Below are positions 8,474-15,147 of a stretch of DNA of 26,102 bases, in pieces; position 1 is the stretch's first letter; each line of letters starts with the position of its first letter. The position numbers and the translations under genes were made by a program. The stretch covers positions 1-26,102 of the forward strand of contig CASAUJ010000002.1 of NCBI GenBank assembly GCA_949118805.1. Direction: 5' to 3'. The notes under the pieces were generated by a model, which had not been told where the DNA came from, did no database searches, and was given only the letters and a program-made list of their open reading frames with translations. Origin of the DNA: an uncultured Clostridia bacterium (GTDB lineage Bacteria; Bacillota; Clostridia; TANB77; CAG-508).

Positions 8474-8532
8474 TTTCATTGCCCAGTCAGCATTTAGCTG
8501 GCTGGGCATTATCAATGAAAAATGATTTTTTT
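8474..8532 (+). terminator. Terminator of the lipoprotein gene
   Basis: A 12-bp G+C-rich stem (8480-8491 with 8497-8508, one G-U pair, loop ATTTA) lies inside a second pairing, TTTCATT with AATGAAA. A run of seven T follows at about 8526-8532. It starts 17 bases after the stop codon. Confidence 0.75.
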
Positions 8533-8605
8533 ATTTTGGAATATTATAAAAAAGTTTTTATTTTTTAACTATTGTAATATTTATTGTTTTATGTTACATT
8601 ATAAA

Positions 8606-8634
8606 TAGTCAAAAGACAAGTTTGCAAATATAAT
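8606..8634 (+). promoter_or_regulatory. Possible promoter embedded in an inverted repeat
   Basis: TAGTCA (8606-8611), 17 bases, then TATAAT (8629-8634). The -10 lies in the loop of an 8-bp inverted repeat, GTTTGCAA (8620-8627) and TTGCAAAC (8637-8644), as expected for an operator over a promoter. The -35 matches only four of six consensus bases. Confidence 0.35.
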
Positions 8635-8640
8635 TCTTGC

Positions 8641-8811
8641 AAACTATTGATATGGCTATAATTAAGAGTTGAAAATAGATATTTTTTGTCCTACCGATTT
8701 CGCAAACGTGTCTAGTTAGGGCACCACGATATTCTTATCCGAACCCTTGAAAAGGGTTGATAAATCAATTTTTTCCTTATAGACTTCGACCGTCGATAAG
8801 GATATTTTTTG
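8641..8811 (+). ncRNA. Candidate small structured RNA of unknown class
   Basis: This 170-base stretch lies between the possible promoter at 8606-8634 and a good terminator at 8775-8810, with no usable ORF (only a six-codon ATG frame near 8653). It contains a stable hairpin, AACCCTT/AAGGGTT (8742-8758), and G+C-rich unpaired segments unlike ordinary spacer. No downstream gene lies on this strand, so a cis riboswitch is unlikely. I do not recognise an RNA family; it could instead be the end of a decayed mobile element. The remaining DNA at 8533-8605 shows nothing clear. Confidence 0.3.
8775..8810 (+). terminator. Rho-independent terminator, rightward
   Basis: CCTTATaGAC (8775-8784) pairs with GTCgATAAGG (8792-8801), nine pairs with one internal mismatch and a seven-base loop, followed by T6 at 8805-8810. 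It faces the convergent leftward gene. Confidence 0.7.
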
Positions 8812-8820
8812 CTTTGAAAC

Positions 8821-8864
8821 TAAAAAACAAAAGATATTATCAATTACTTACTGATAATATCTTT
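8821..8864 (-). terminator. Terminator overlapping the 3' end of the DNPH1-like gene
   Basis: A perfect 13-bp stem (8830-8842 with 8852-8864) has a nine-base loop and is followed leftward by TTTGTTTTTT. The right arm encodes the last codons (KDIIS) and the stop codon lies in the loop. The other strand also has T-rich DNA after the stem. Confidence 0.75.
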
Positions 8865-9224
8865 ATTTTTTATATAATTATCAATCTTATTTATCATATC
8901 TATATCATTCTCATACTCAATAAAATCATTCGTAATAAATTTTAATGATGAGCTTATCTGTACTCCTTTTTTATAGATACACAATATTGGTGTTTTTGCA
9001 TAATCTGCCCATCCTAATTCAATTCCTTGACCTGTTGCTGGTAATGATACTTCTGCTATTATTAAATCATACTTTGAAATAACATCTTTTGTATTTATTA
9101 CTTTATTGTTATCATCATGTGGAAAAAAGAATGTATTTCTTTTTTTCAGATATGATTTTTTTATTGGATTATAAATCTTATTTATATAGTCATACTTACT
9201 TGAATGTGAAATATATATTTTCAT
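8844..9224 (-). CDS. Nucleoside 2-deoxyribosyltransferase / DNPH1-like protein
   Basis: 126 aa. The core KYDLIIAEVSLPATGQGIELGWA (residues 51-73; Asp53, Glu58, Glu69) matches the conserved region of the deoxyribosyltransferase/DNPH1 family. There an Asp and the Glu of the G-x-ELG motif act on N-glycosidic bonds of (deoxy)nucleotides. It is shorter than typical DNPH1 (about 150-175 aa). The N-terminus MKIYISHSSKYDY also resembles the first strand and loop of TIR domains, a related fold. It could therefore hydrolyse nucleotides in salvage or cleanup, or serve in defence; the sequence does not decide. The ATG at 9224 has AAGAAGGGA upstream. It is last in a leftward cluster, 36 bases after the membrane protein gene. 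Confidence 0.6.
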   Translation of the reverse strand: MKIYISHSSKYDYINKIYNPIKKSYLKKRNTFFFPHDDNNKVINTKDVISKYDLIIAEVSLPATGQGIELGWADYAKTPILCIYKKGVQISSSLKFITNDFIEYENDIDMINKIDNYIKNKDIISK

Positions 9225-9260
9225 AATCTAGTTCCCTTCTTCCATTTCTTTTTTATTACA

Positions 9261-9899
9261 TTATATCAATATTTTTAATAAATAGGCAAGGAGAAAAGCT
9301 CCGATAACACTATAAATACTTTTTTTTGGATTGGTATATAAGATACCAATTGTTGCAAAAAACAATAAGGTATCTAGGATACTTCTAAAATCAAGATACC
9401 ACATTCCAATTCCAAAGGAAGATAATATCATTACTGCTAAAATCCCTATATTTAGGAGGCATGATATTTTTCCTTTCCCTCTTGCATACCAACAAAAAAA
9501 GGCAAGGATTGGCGTGATTAAGGTAATTATATACCAAACCATCATATAACTTGCTGGATTAAATCCACTAAATAGTACTGTATATAAATGATAACTTGTA
9601 TTCATTCCAATAAAAAATAGAAACACATTTAAACTTGCTCGTAAAGGTGTTTCACTAAATACAGAAATCGTCACTGCTATCCATATCCATATTCCAAATA
9701 AACTAAAAACATTTCTTAGATCCATAATCCCTAATAAATACTGCCACCATATAGTATCATTTATTGACATAGTATCTAACCATTTAGAGAAAATTCCTAA
9801 TGTAATTCCTAACATTAATATTAGGGTAGTGTTTATTATTTTTTTTGCCATTTTACTATTTTTTTTAGGTTCTCTTATTTGTTTTAATCGATTTTCCAT
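9261..9899 (-). CDS. Multi-pass membrane protein (DUF6518-like)
   Basis: 212 aa. A polar, basic N-terminus (KQIREPKKNSK) precedes about six membrane helices (near residues 22-40, 66-84, 88-108, 118-138, 146-168, 172-210). Conserved-looking inter-helix motifs are SKWLDTM, LGIMDLRNVFS, SETPLRASLNVFLFF, and a Tyr/Trp-rich helix around YHLYTVLFSGFNPASYMMVWY. I associate this pattern with the DUF6518 family of Firmicute membrane proteins from memory; no function is known. Start is the ATG at 9899. Its Shine-Dalgarno is modest (AAAGAG / AGGAA upstream), but no better internal start exists. It lies 58 bases after the DUF6774-like gene and is probably in the same transcript. Confidence 0.6.
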   Translation of the reverse strand: MENRLKQIREPKKNSKMAKKIINTTLILMLGITLGIFSKWLDTMSINDTIWWQYLLGIMDLRNVFSLFGIWIWIAVTISVFSETPLRASLNVFLFFIGMNTSYHLYTVLFSGFNPASYMMVWYIITLITPILAFFCWYARGKGKISCLLNIGILAVMILSSFGIGMWYLDFRSILDTLLFFATIGILYTNPKKSIYSVIGAFLLAYLLKILI

Positions 9900-9957
9900 T
9901 TCCTATCACTCTTTCGATTTTATTTATTGGATTGTTTACTCCATTTTTTTCTTCTTT

Positions 9958-10123
9958 TTAATCGGATGAACTATTATCCGTATTTAGTGCTGAAAGTGTT
10001 GCTAAGGTATCTCCGAAGTTGATTGAAAAAGGCAGATAAAATATTTAATTCTTCTTGTGTTTTATCTTTTGCAATCGTACAAGCTAATATAGAAATAAAA
10101 GTTATAAATTCACAGTTTTGCAT
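9958..10123 (-). pseudogene. Small DUF6774-like protein gene with single-base frameshift
   Basis: This was found by reading the minus strand by eye. From the ATG at 10123 the frame reads MQNCEFITFISILACTIAKD, then KTQEELNILSAFFNQL. After that it goes off into RRYLSNTFSTKYG and stops. Skipping one C at about 10015 continues it as GDTLATLSALNTDNSSSD and a TAA at 9958. The joined 54-aa product matches the short DUF6774 pattern I know (C-x-x-(L/F)(V/I)T ... EEL ... LSA-x-(F)-x-QLGDTLATL). Function of the family is unknown. An AGAGG lies about ten bases upstream. Like the ABC ATPase, it looks intact apart from one inserted base, so assembly error and real decay are both open. Confidence 0.6.
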
Positions 10124-10188
10124 GATTTTTTTACCTCTTAAAACTATTATATGTTTAATTATTACTCCTATATTTCAAATAAAAAAAT

Positions 10189-10350
10189 TTAAGTTGTTCC
10201 CCAGAATTTTTTCTTCTTTTTTTCTTCTTCTTGCTTTTCTAGTCGATCTAATTCTAATTGTGATAACTCTTTTACAGCATAATAATCACCATAACTAATA
10301 CATGCTATAATTTTTTTTAGGAAAGTTTTATATTCTTCTTCCTCTATCAT
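10189..10350 (-). CDS. Small charged protein of unknown function (53 aa)
   Basis: A 53-codon ORF from an ATG at 10350 with AAAGGGATG about nine bases upstream, ending in TAA at 10189. The protein starts with an acidic stretch (MIEEEEYKTFLKKI), then a Tyr-rich middle (CISYGDYYAVKEL). A charged, coiled-coil-like segment (about residues 28-48, LSQLELDRLEKQEEEKKKKK) ends in FWGTT. There is no signal peptide or membrane segment. It is the first gene of the leftward cluster after the promoter at 10438-10466, with the DUF6774-like gene 65 bases further on. I recognise no family. Start signal, promoter position and codon content make it probably real. Confidence 0.5.
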   Translation of the reverse strand: MIEEEEYKTFLKKIIACISYGDYYAVKELSQLELDRLEKQEEEKKKKKFWGTT

Positions 10351-10437
10351 ATTTCTACATCCCTTTTTTATTTTTCGTTTATTAAAATATTTTTTAGTTT
10401 ATCGTTCATACTATTAGTGTTACTTTTCTTTTTGCTC

Positions 10438-10466
10438 ATAGTATCACATTTGACTTATAAATTCAA
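10438..10466 (-). promoter_or_regulatory. Promoter of the leftward small-gene cluster
   Basis: On the minus strand, TTGAAT (10466-10461), a 17-base spacer and TACTAT (10443-10438). Transcription would start near 10431, giving an 80-base leader to the 53-aa ORF. An ATG at 10439 overlaps the -10 box and would not be transcribed. Confidence 0.55.
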
Positions 10467-10495
10467 GTATTTTCTCTAAATTTATTCCGAATGAA

Positions 10496-10524
10496 TTGTA
10501 AGATTGTTACAGTTTTACTATGTT
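10496..10524 (+). promoter_or_regulatory. Possible promoter of the XRE regulator gene
   Basis: TTGTAA (10496-10501), 17 bases, TATGTT (10519-10524). A competing -10, TATACT, lies at 10546-10551 with a poor -35. The first candidate overlaps the TGTAA-N5-TTACA inverted repeat, which fits autoregulation. Confidence 0.35.
10497..10511. promoter_or_regulatory. Candidate operator TGTAA-N5-TTACA upstream of the XRE gene
   Basis: The inverted repeat TGTAA-GATTG-TTACA lies in the divergent promoter region between the XRE gene and the leftward cluster. The same half-sites with the same five-base spacing occur at 20066-20080 ahead of the surface-protein module. Regulator binding is inference. Confidence 0.4.
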
Positions 10525-10585
10525 CAACATTTTTTATCATCTTGTTATACTAATATTAATACTTTGGATTGTATGGAGGTACGAA

Positions 10586-10927
10586 ATGGATTCAGTTTCG
10601 AAATCTAATATTGATAAAAATTTTGGTAAAATCTTACGAGATTTTCGTATAAAAAATAATTTAACACAAGAGCAATTAGCTGAAAAATTAGGTATCTCCT
10701 TAAAATATATTTCTAGAATTGAAAATGGAAATAATGGTGTAAAAACACAAACTTTAATTGATTGTATGAATATTTTAGGAATTTCACCTAATACTATTTA
10801 TGCACCTTTTATTACAAACAATGAAGTATTGAAAACAATTACACTTTTCGAAAAATTTTCTTCTCTTTCTGATGAGAAAAAAGATTTTATCAATTCTATG
10901 ATGGATTTATTACAAAACTTAAGCTAG
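10586..10927 (+). CDS. XRE-family transcriptional regulator
   Basis: 113 aa. Residues about 8-65 form a Cro/CI-type helix-turn-helix: NFGKILRDFRIKNNLTQEQL, then AEKLGISLKYISRIENGNNG, with the classic LTQEQLAEKLGIS turn and recognition helix. The C-terminal 45 residues (NEVLKTITLFEKFSSLSDEK and following) probably mediate dimerisation, as in short SinR/ImmR-like repressors. An upstream ATG at 10520 would add a hydrophobic 22-residue extension. The ATG at 10586 has GGAGG six bases upstream and gives a normal N-terminus. The gene diverges from the small-gene cluster and converges on the surface-protein module. Targets are unknown; a shared inverted repeat suggests it could bind upstream of both. 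Confidence 0.85.
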   Translation: MDSVSKSNIDKNFGKILRDFRIKNNLTQEQLAEKLGISLKYISRIENGNNGVKTQTLIDCMNILGISPNTIYAPFITNNEVLKTITLFEKFSSLSDEKKDFINSMMDLLQNLS

Positions 10928-10967
10928 TTTCATCATTCCTATTTATTTTCTAAATTAAAAATATAAT

Positions 10968-11008
10968 AAAAAATTGCTAAAAGGATTTTTTCCTTTTAGC
11001 AATTTTTT
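10968..11008. terminator. Strong bidirectional terminator
   Basis: A perfect 18-bp stem (10968-10985 with 10991-11008) has a five-T loop and A6/T6 tracts at either end. It lies between the convergent XRE gene and the left surface-protein gene (stop at 11014) and serves both directions. Confidence 0.9.
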
Positions 11009-11013
11009 CTTCT

Positions 11014-14000
11014 TTATTTAAGCACTCGTTTCTTAATGAAGATCACTCCAGCTATTAAAATTCCTAATGAACTAATTAGCAATAAGGTATATCCTATATA
11101 ATCTCTGTTTTCACCAGTTGCTGGTGTAATGATTGTGGTTTCTGCCATACTATCATCTATTTCTGTTTTTCCTTTTCCTGGTACATAGTTACCTGGTATT
11201 GATTGTATTGGTTTTGATCCACCTGTTTTTGTGATTTCTACTATTTCTGTTTCATTATCTAATGAAATTTCATCTGTTGTCGTTAAAATTTTAGAAACGT
11301 TTAACATTACCTCTGCTGTTTGTTTTGGTTCTAAGTGATATCCTTTTAAGCTATCGGTATACAATATCGTTTTTTCTTCTATTGTAGTTTCTTCATTGTC
11401 ATATACTGTAGTTGCTACTAAATCTTTTATTTCGTCTAATGTTTTTACTGTCCATTGTGGATTTTTATTTTTATCAAATGCCCAATCTTTATCTAGGTAA
11501 TCGATAATTCCTGTTGGAGATATAACGATTGGATTTCCTTCTATTATTCCATATTTATAGTAATTTTCTGATAGATAGTCTACTTCACTTAAGTTTGTTG
11601 CTTTTATTTCATATCCCACTTCAATCATACATCCTTGTATTAATTCATTATCAAGTTCTAATCGAATAAATCCGTTTTTTGGATCGATGGATTGACTTGG
11701 TGGCATATAAGTAATATTATTTCTGTCTCCTGTGATAACCCTGTTTCCATTCGCATCTTCATCAATGGTTAGATTTGCAATTACTTGTCCATTTGCCAAG
11801 GTTGCTTTTAATGTTTTTATACGTTTATTTAAAGCTAATTCTTGTCTTGCTCTTTCTACAATTCCAAAGTCGATATTAGAAATTCGATAGGTGTATCGAT
11901 CTCCCATAGAGTATGTTTTTGTATCTTCATATTCTACTCCAATACCCATTGTTGGGGTAGTAGAAGTCATCTTTGTTTTAGTGGTTGCTGTTATTTTATT
12001 GGTTAAGTATTTCATTTCTTCGTCAATTTCTAATCTCGTCTGGTAATTATCTATGGCATCACTTAATCTTGTTCCTACATTCTCCTTATACCAGTTCTTA
12101 TTTTTCATATTTTTATCATATCTCTCTTTGTTGTATACTGTTCCTTTATAATTTTGAACGGTATAAGTTTGATCTCCCCATGTATAGGTTAATGTATAGT
12201 CTCCTGGTATAAATCCTGAAACTACAAAGTCTCCATTTTTATCTGTTCTTGCTGTATAACTCTTACCACTTCCTGTATTTTCTGTAAGAATGATATCTAC
12301 GCCTTCAATTCCTTTTTCTCCATTTTCATAAGCACCACTTCCTTGACGTCTTTCTCCTGTTCTCAATTCTCCTGTTGTTTCATCTAAGAATACTTTACCA
12401 GCCATTTCTCTTGCATCTGCTGTTTCTAATAATAAAGATGGTGCTGCATCTGTATCAGCTTCATAAGTTTCTGTATTCCATGGTTCACAGTTTCCTGGAT
12501 TAGACATTTTATCAATTCCTGCATAGATACTGTTTCCACTATAAATTGAATAAGAATTGATTTCTACCACATTGTCTAGCATTTCTCTTCCATTTAAAAT
12601 AGCTAAAACTGCTTCTCTACTTAATTTGAATTGTACAAAAATAGATTGTTCGTCTTCATTTGGTCTATCTTTTCTTAAAATAGTATTCGTATTAATGATT
12701 ACTTTCTTATATCCTTGCTTATTGTAGTTAACTTCTTGATGGTTTATACTTTGTGTGATATTTCCTTTTTCATCTACTGACTTTCCTATATCCACAATAC
12801 TATATCTTTCATCATAATAATCTACTAAGTTATTAATTTTTGTTGTTAAATTGGTTGATTTATTTCTCATTCTAATTTGATAAGTTACATATACATTTAG
12901 TTCTTTACTCTTATCATTTGGATTTTCATAATCATAATCAGATTTATAAATTGCTCTTCTATAAGACATATTTCCATATTTACTTCCATATTTCACACCT
13001 ACATTAAAGCCATCACCATATTCCCCTGTATTTTTAAATCTTTGTGAATATAGGTAAGTATGTTCATATCCGTTAATGATTAGTCTTACATTTTCTAAGT
13101 CTTTTATCACTGCCATCTCTGGTTGTTCTCTTTCATTTAAACCTAAATTAACATACTTAATCTCTGATACTACACCAGGTGTATATTGATCTTTCAAATT
13201 ATAACCTGCACTAGCAGTGTCTGCTGTAATGATATAAGCGCCTATTGTTTCTTGTTTGATAAATTGCATTGGTGTTTTTAAATAATGCTCTGTATATTTT
13301 CCATTGCTACTTAATGTTGATGAATGTTTTTTTGCTTCATAAGTTAAGTCATAATGCTTTTCTCCTTTTGCATTTGTTGTAAATCCAGTGTTTCCACCAT
13401 TTCCTTCTACTGTTGTAAAGTTTTGATTAAATTCCCCTCTACTACCTACTCCTGTTGCTTTTTCGATTGCTTTTGTTGCTGTTTCTTGTTTTAAATCTTT
13501 TTTTGGTACATTGGTATAGGTTAATCCATCATATTCAAATTCTACATAGTAATCTTGTAATTTTTCGGTTAACACCTTTTTAAATAGGTATTCTCCATTT
13601 CCATTGTTGATCCCTTTGTATCGATCCAATTTAGCAGTAACTGCTTGAGCAACTACTCCTCCATTGGTTTTATCTTTTAATCTTACAGTTATTCCATTGA
13701 ATAGTAAGTCATTTATATCACTTTCTGTTGGGGTACAGAATAATCCTGTTTTCTTAGAAGTTTTTCCTGCTTCTTTATCAAGCCATACATAACCAGATAA
13801 ATCAACATAAATTTGTTTATTCCCTATTTTTTCATTCGTTACTTTTCCTGGCTCTATTATAATCTCCTCTGGTTCTTCTTTGATCTCATATTGCTCATTT
13901 GGATTGGTTTTTTCATAAGCTAAGTATTTTCCTGCAATTAAATCTTTGATTGTAATTTCTCCATTTGCATCTGTTGCATATTCCTCTGCTTCTGCTTCAG

Positions 14001-15126
14001 TATTTACATATTCTATTTTTCTATTAGCTGTTCCACCTCTTATGTATTTTCCTGTTTCTTTGTTTTGAATGATAAATCCTACACCAGGTAATTTGATTTT
14101 TTCGTTGTCTTCATTAATTTTGATTATTTTTAATCCTCCTAGCATTGGGATGTCATATGGAAGTTTTGTATGAATTTTAATTGGTTCTTCAATTAACTCT
14201 CTTGCAATCATATTTTGAGGTTCTTTTCCTACATATTTTGCTCTATTTCCATATCCACTTGGAATTACTCCATGATGATAATAGAATGTTATTTTTACAC
14301 CTTTAACTGTTAAATCTGATTGTCCATTTGCTTCAATTTCAGTAATTTTAGTAATACTACTACTAGTTGGTACAGAAATATAGAACACATCACCAGAAGT
14401 TATTTCACTCACTCCAAAGAATTTTTCTTGGTTTTTTCCTCCTTCAAATTTACTATATAAAACATCATTAATTGCTACTCCATTTTGGTTTTTTACAGTT
14501 ATACTTTGCATTTTTCCTGTAAATACCCATTTAAATGGTCCTACTCTCGTATAAGTTTTCCCGTCTTTTTGATAAGCTTCCACACTTTTTTCTGCAATCG
14601 TATCTACTACTTCCGTTGAAGTTGTATTTCCATCTCCTAAAGAATTAGCATAAGCTTCAGCTTCATTATATATTCTAGCACCTCTTTTTTGTACATAAGC
14701 ATCTATTGCATCATTAGCTGAAAAAGTAGAAAGTGGGAGATAATGTCTAGCACCTATAGTGTTCGTCCATGTGTGAAAATATTTCCAAAATGCATTTTGA
14801 GCTTCACATCTTATTGGATCTTCATCTGCCACAATTCCAGCTCTTGGTTGGCTTAAAATATAGGCTAAAATTGCATTTCCTTTATCTGTCACAGTTTGTC
14901 CAAATCCAGTAGATGTTTTTCCTTTTATAGTAATAGTACCCCAATCATCATATTCTTGATAAGTTTCAAATGGTTGTTTTCTTTGTGCACAGAAATAAGG
15001 TGAATTAGCTGGTGAATACATTTTCCATGTTATTGCAGTTGTTTTTGCATTTACTGTTGTAGCTAATCCTAATAAAGCAATCATTCCTATTATTATACTA
15101 ATTGTTATTTTCTTTATCTTACTCAT
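11014..15126 (-). CDS. Surface protein: thioester-like domain, one CnaB-like and two SdrD-B-like domains, cell-wall sorting signal
   Basis: 1370 aa. The signal peptide ends about VNA27. Residues 28-320 contain YFCAQ (Cys46) and CEAQNAFW (Gln110), the Cys and (T/A)Q-x-A-(I/V/F)-W pattern of Gram-positive thioester adhesin domains. A CnaB-like domain (about 329-438) has Lys336, Glu405 and Asn431 placed for an isopeptide bond. SdrD-B-like domains start at LSGYVWLD (443) and MAGKVFLDE (908), separated by a long conserved beta region. The C-terminus has TPATGEN (1334-1340), a membrane helix (about 1344-1363) and KKRVLK. Expected role: wall-anchored adhesin or fibre tip. The ATG at 15126 has AAAGGAGGG upstream, 21 bases after the partner gene's stop. 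It is a paralogue of the protein at 20244-24992, similar from about residue 440 to the end. Thioester and sortase processing are inferred. Confidence 0.8.
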   Translation of the reverse strand: MSKIKKITISIIIGMIALLGLATTVNAKTTAITWKMYSPANSPYFCAQRKQPFETYQEYDDWGTITIKGKTSTGFGQTVTDKGNAILAYILSQPRAGIVADEDPIRCEAQNAFWKYFHTWTNTIGARHYLPLSTFSANDAIDAYVQKRGARIYNEAEAYANSLGDGNTTSTEVVDTIAEKSVEAYQKDGKTYTRVGPFKWVFTGKMQSITVKNQNGVAINDVLYSKFEGGKNQEKFFGVSEITSGDVFYISVPTSSSITKITEIEANGQSDLTVKGVKITFYYHHGVIPSGYGNRAKYVGKEPQNMIARELIEEPIKIHTKLPYDIPMLGGLKIIKINEDNEKIKLPGVGFIIQNKETGKYIRGGTANRKIEYVNTEAEAEEYATDANGEITIKDLIAGKYLAYEKTNPNEQYEIKEEPEEIIIEPGKVTNEKIGNKQIYVDLSGYVWLDKEAGKTSKKTGLFCTPTESDINDLLFNGITVRLKDKTNGGVVAQAVTAKLDRYKGINNGNGEYLFKKVLTEKLQDYYVEFEYDGLTYTNVPKKDLKQETATKAIEKATGVGSRGEFNQNFTTVEGNGGNTGFTTNAKGEKHYDLTYEAKKHSSTLSSNGKYTEHYLKTPMQFIKQETIGAYIITADTASAGYNLKDQYTPGVVSEIKYVNLGLNEREQPEMAVIKDLENVRLIINGYEHTYLYSQRFKNTGEYGDGFNVGVKYGSKYGNMSYRRAIYKSDYDYENPNDKSKELNVYVTYQIRMRNKSTNLTTKINNLVDYYDERYSIVDIGKSVDEKGNITQSINHQEVNYNKQGYKKVIINTNTILRKDRPNEDEQSIFVQFKLSREAVLAILNGREMLDNVVEINSYSIYSGNSIYAGIDKMSNPGNCEPWNTETYEADTDAAPSLLLETADAREMAGKVFLDETTGELRTGERRQGSGAYENGEKGIEGVDIILTENTGSGKSYTARTDKNGDFVVSGFIPGDYTLTYTWGDQTYTVQNYKGTVYNKERYDKNMKNKNWYKENVGTRLSDAIDNYQTRLEIDEEMKYLTNKITATTKTKMTSTTPTMGIGVEYEDTKTYSMGDRYTYRISNIDFGIVERARQELALNKRIKTLKATLANGQVIANLTIDEDANGNRVITGDRNNITYMPPSQSIDPKNGFIRLELDNELIQGCMIEVGYEIKATNLSEVDYLSENYYKYGIIEGNPIVISPTGIIDYLDKDWAFDKNKNPQWTVKTLDEIKDLVATTVYDNEETTIEEKTILYTDSLKGYHLEPKQTAEVMLNVSKILTTTDEISLDNETEIVEITKTGGSKPIQSIPGNYVPGKGKTEIDDSMAETTIITPATGENRDYIGYTLLLISSLGILIAGVIFIKKRVLK

Positions 15127-15147
15127 TTTTTTCCCTCCTTTCCCTTT

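Noticed and set aside
8641..8811. Known riboswitch class
   Set aside because: I could not match the conserved bases of any class I know, and no gene follows on that strand.
10370..10439. 23-aa ORF upstream of the 53-aa gene
   Set aside because: Its ATG overlaps the -10 box and would not be in the transcript; no ribosome binding site.
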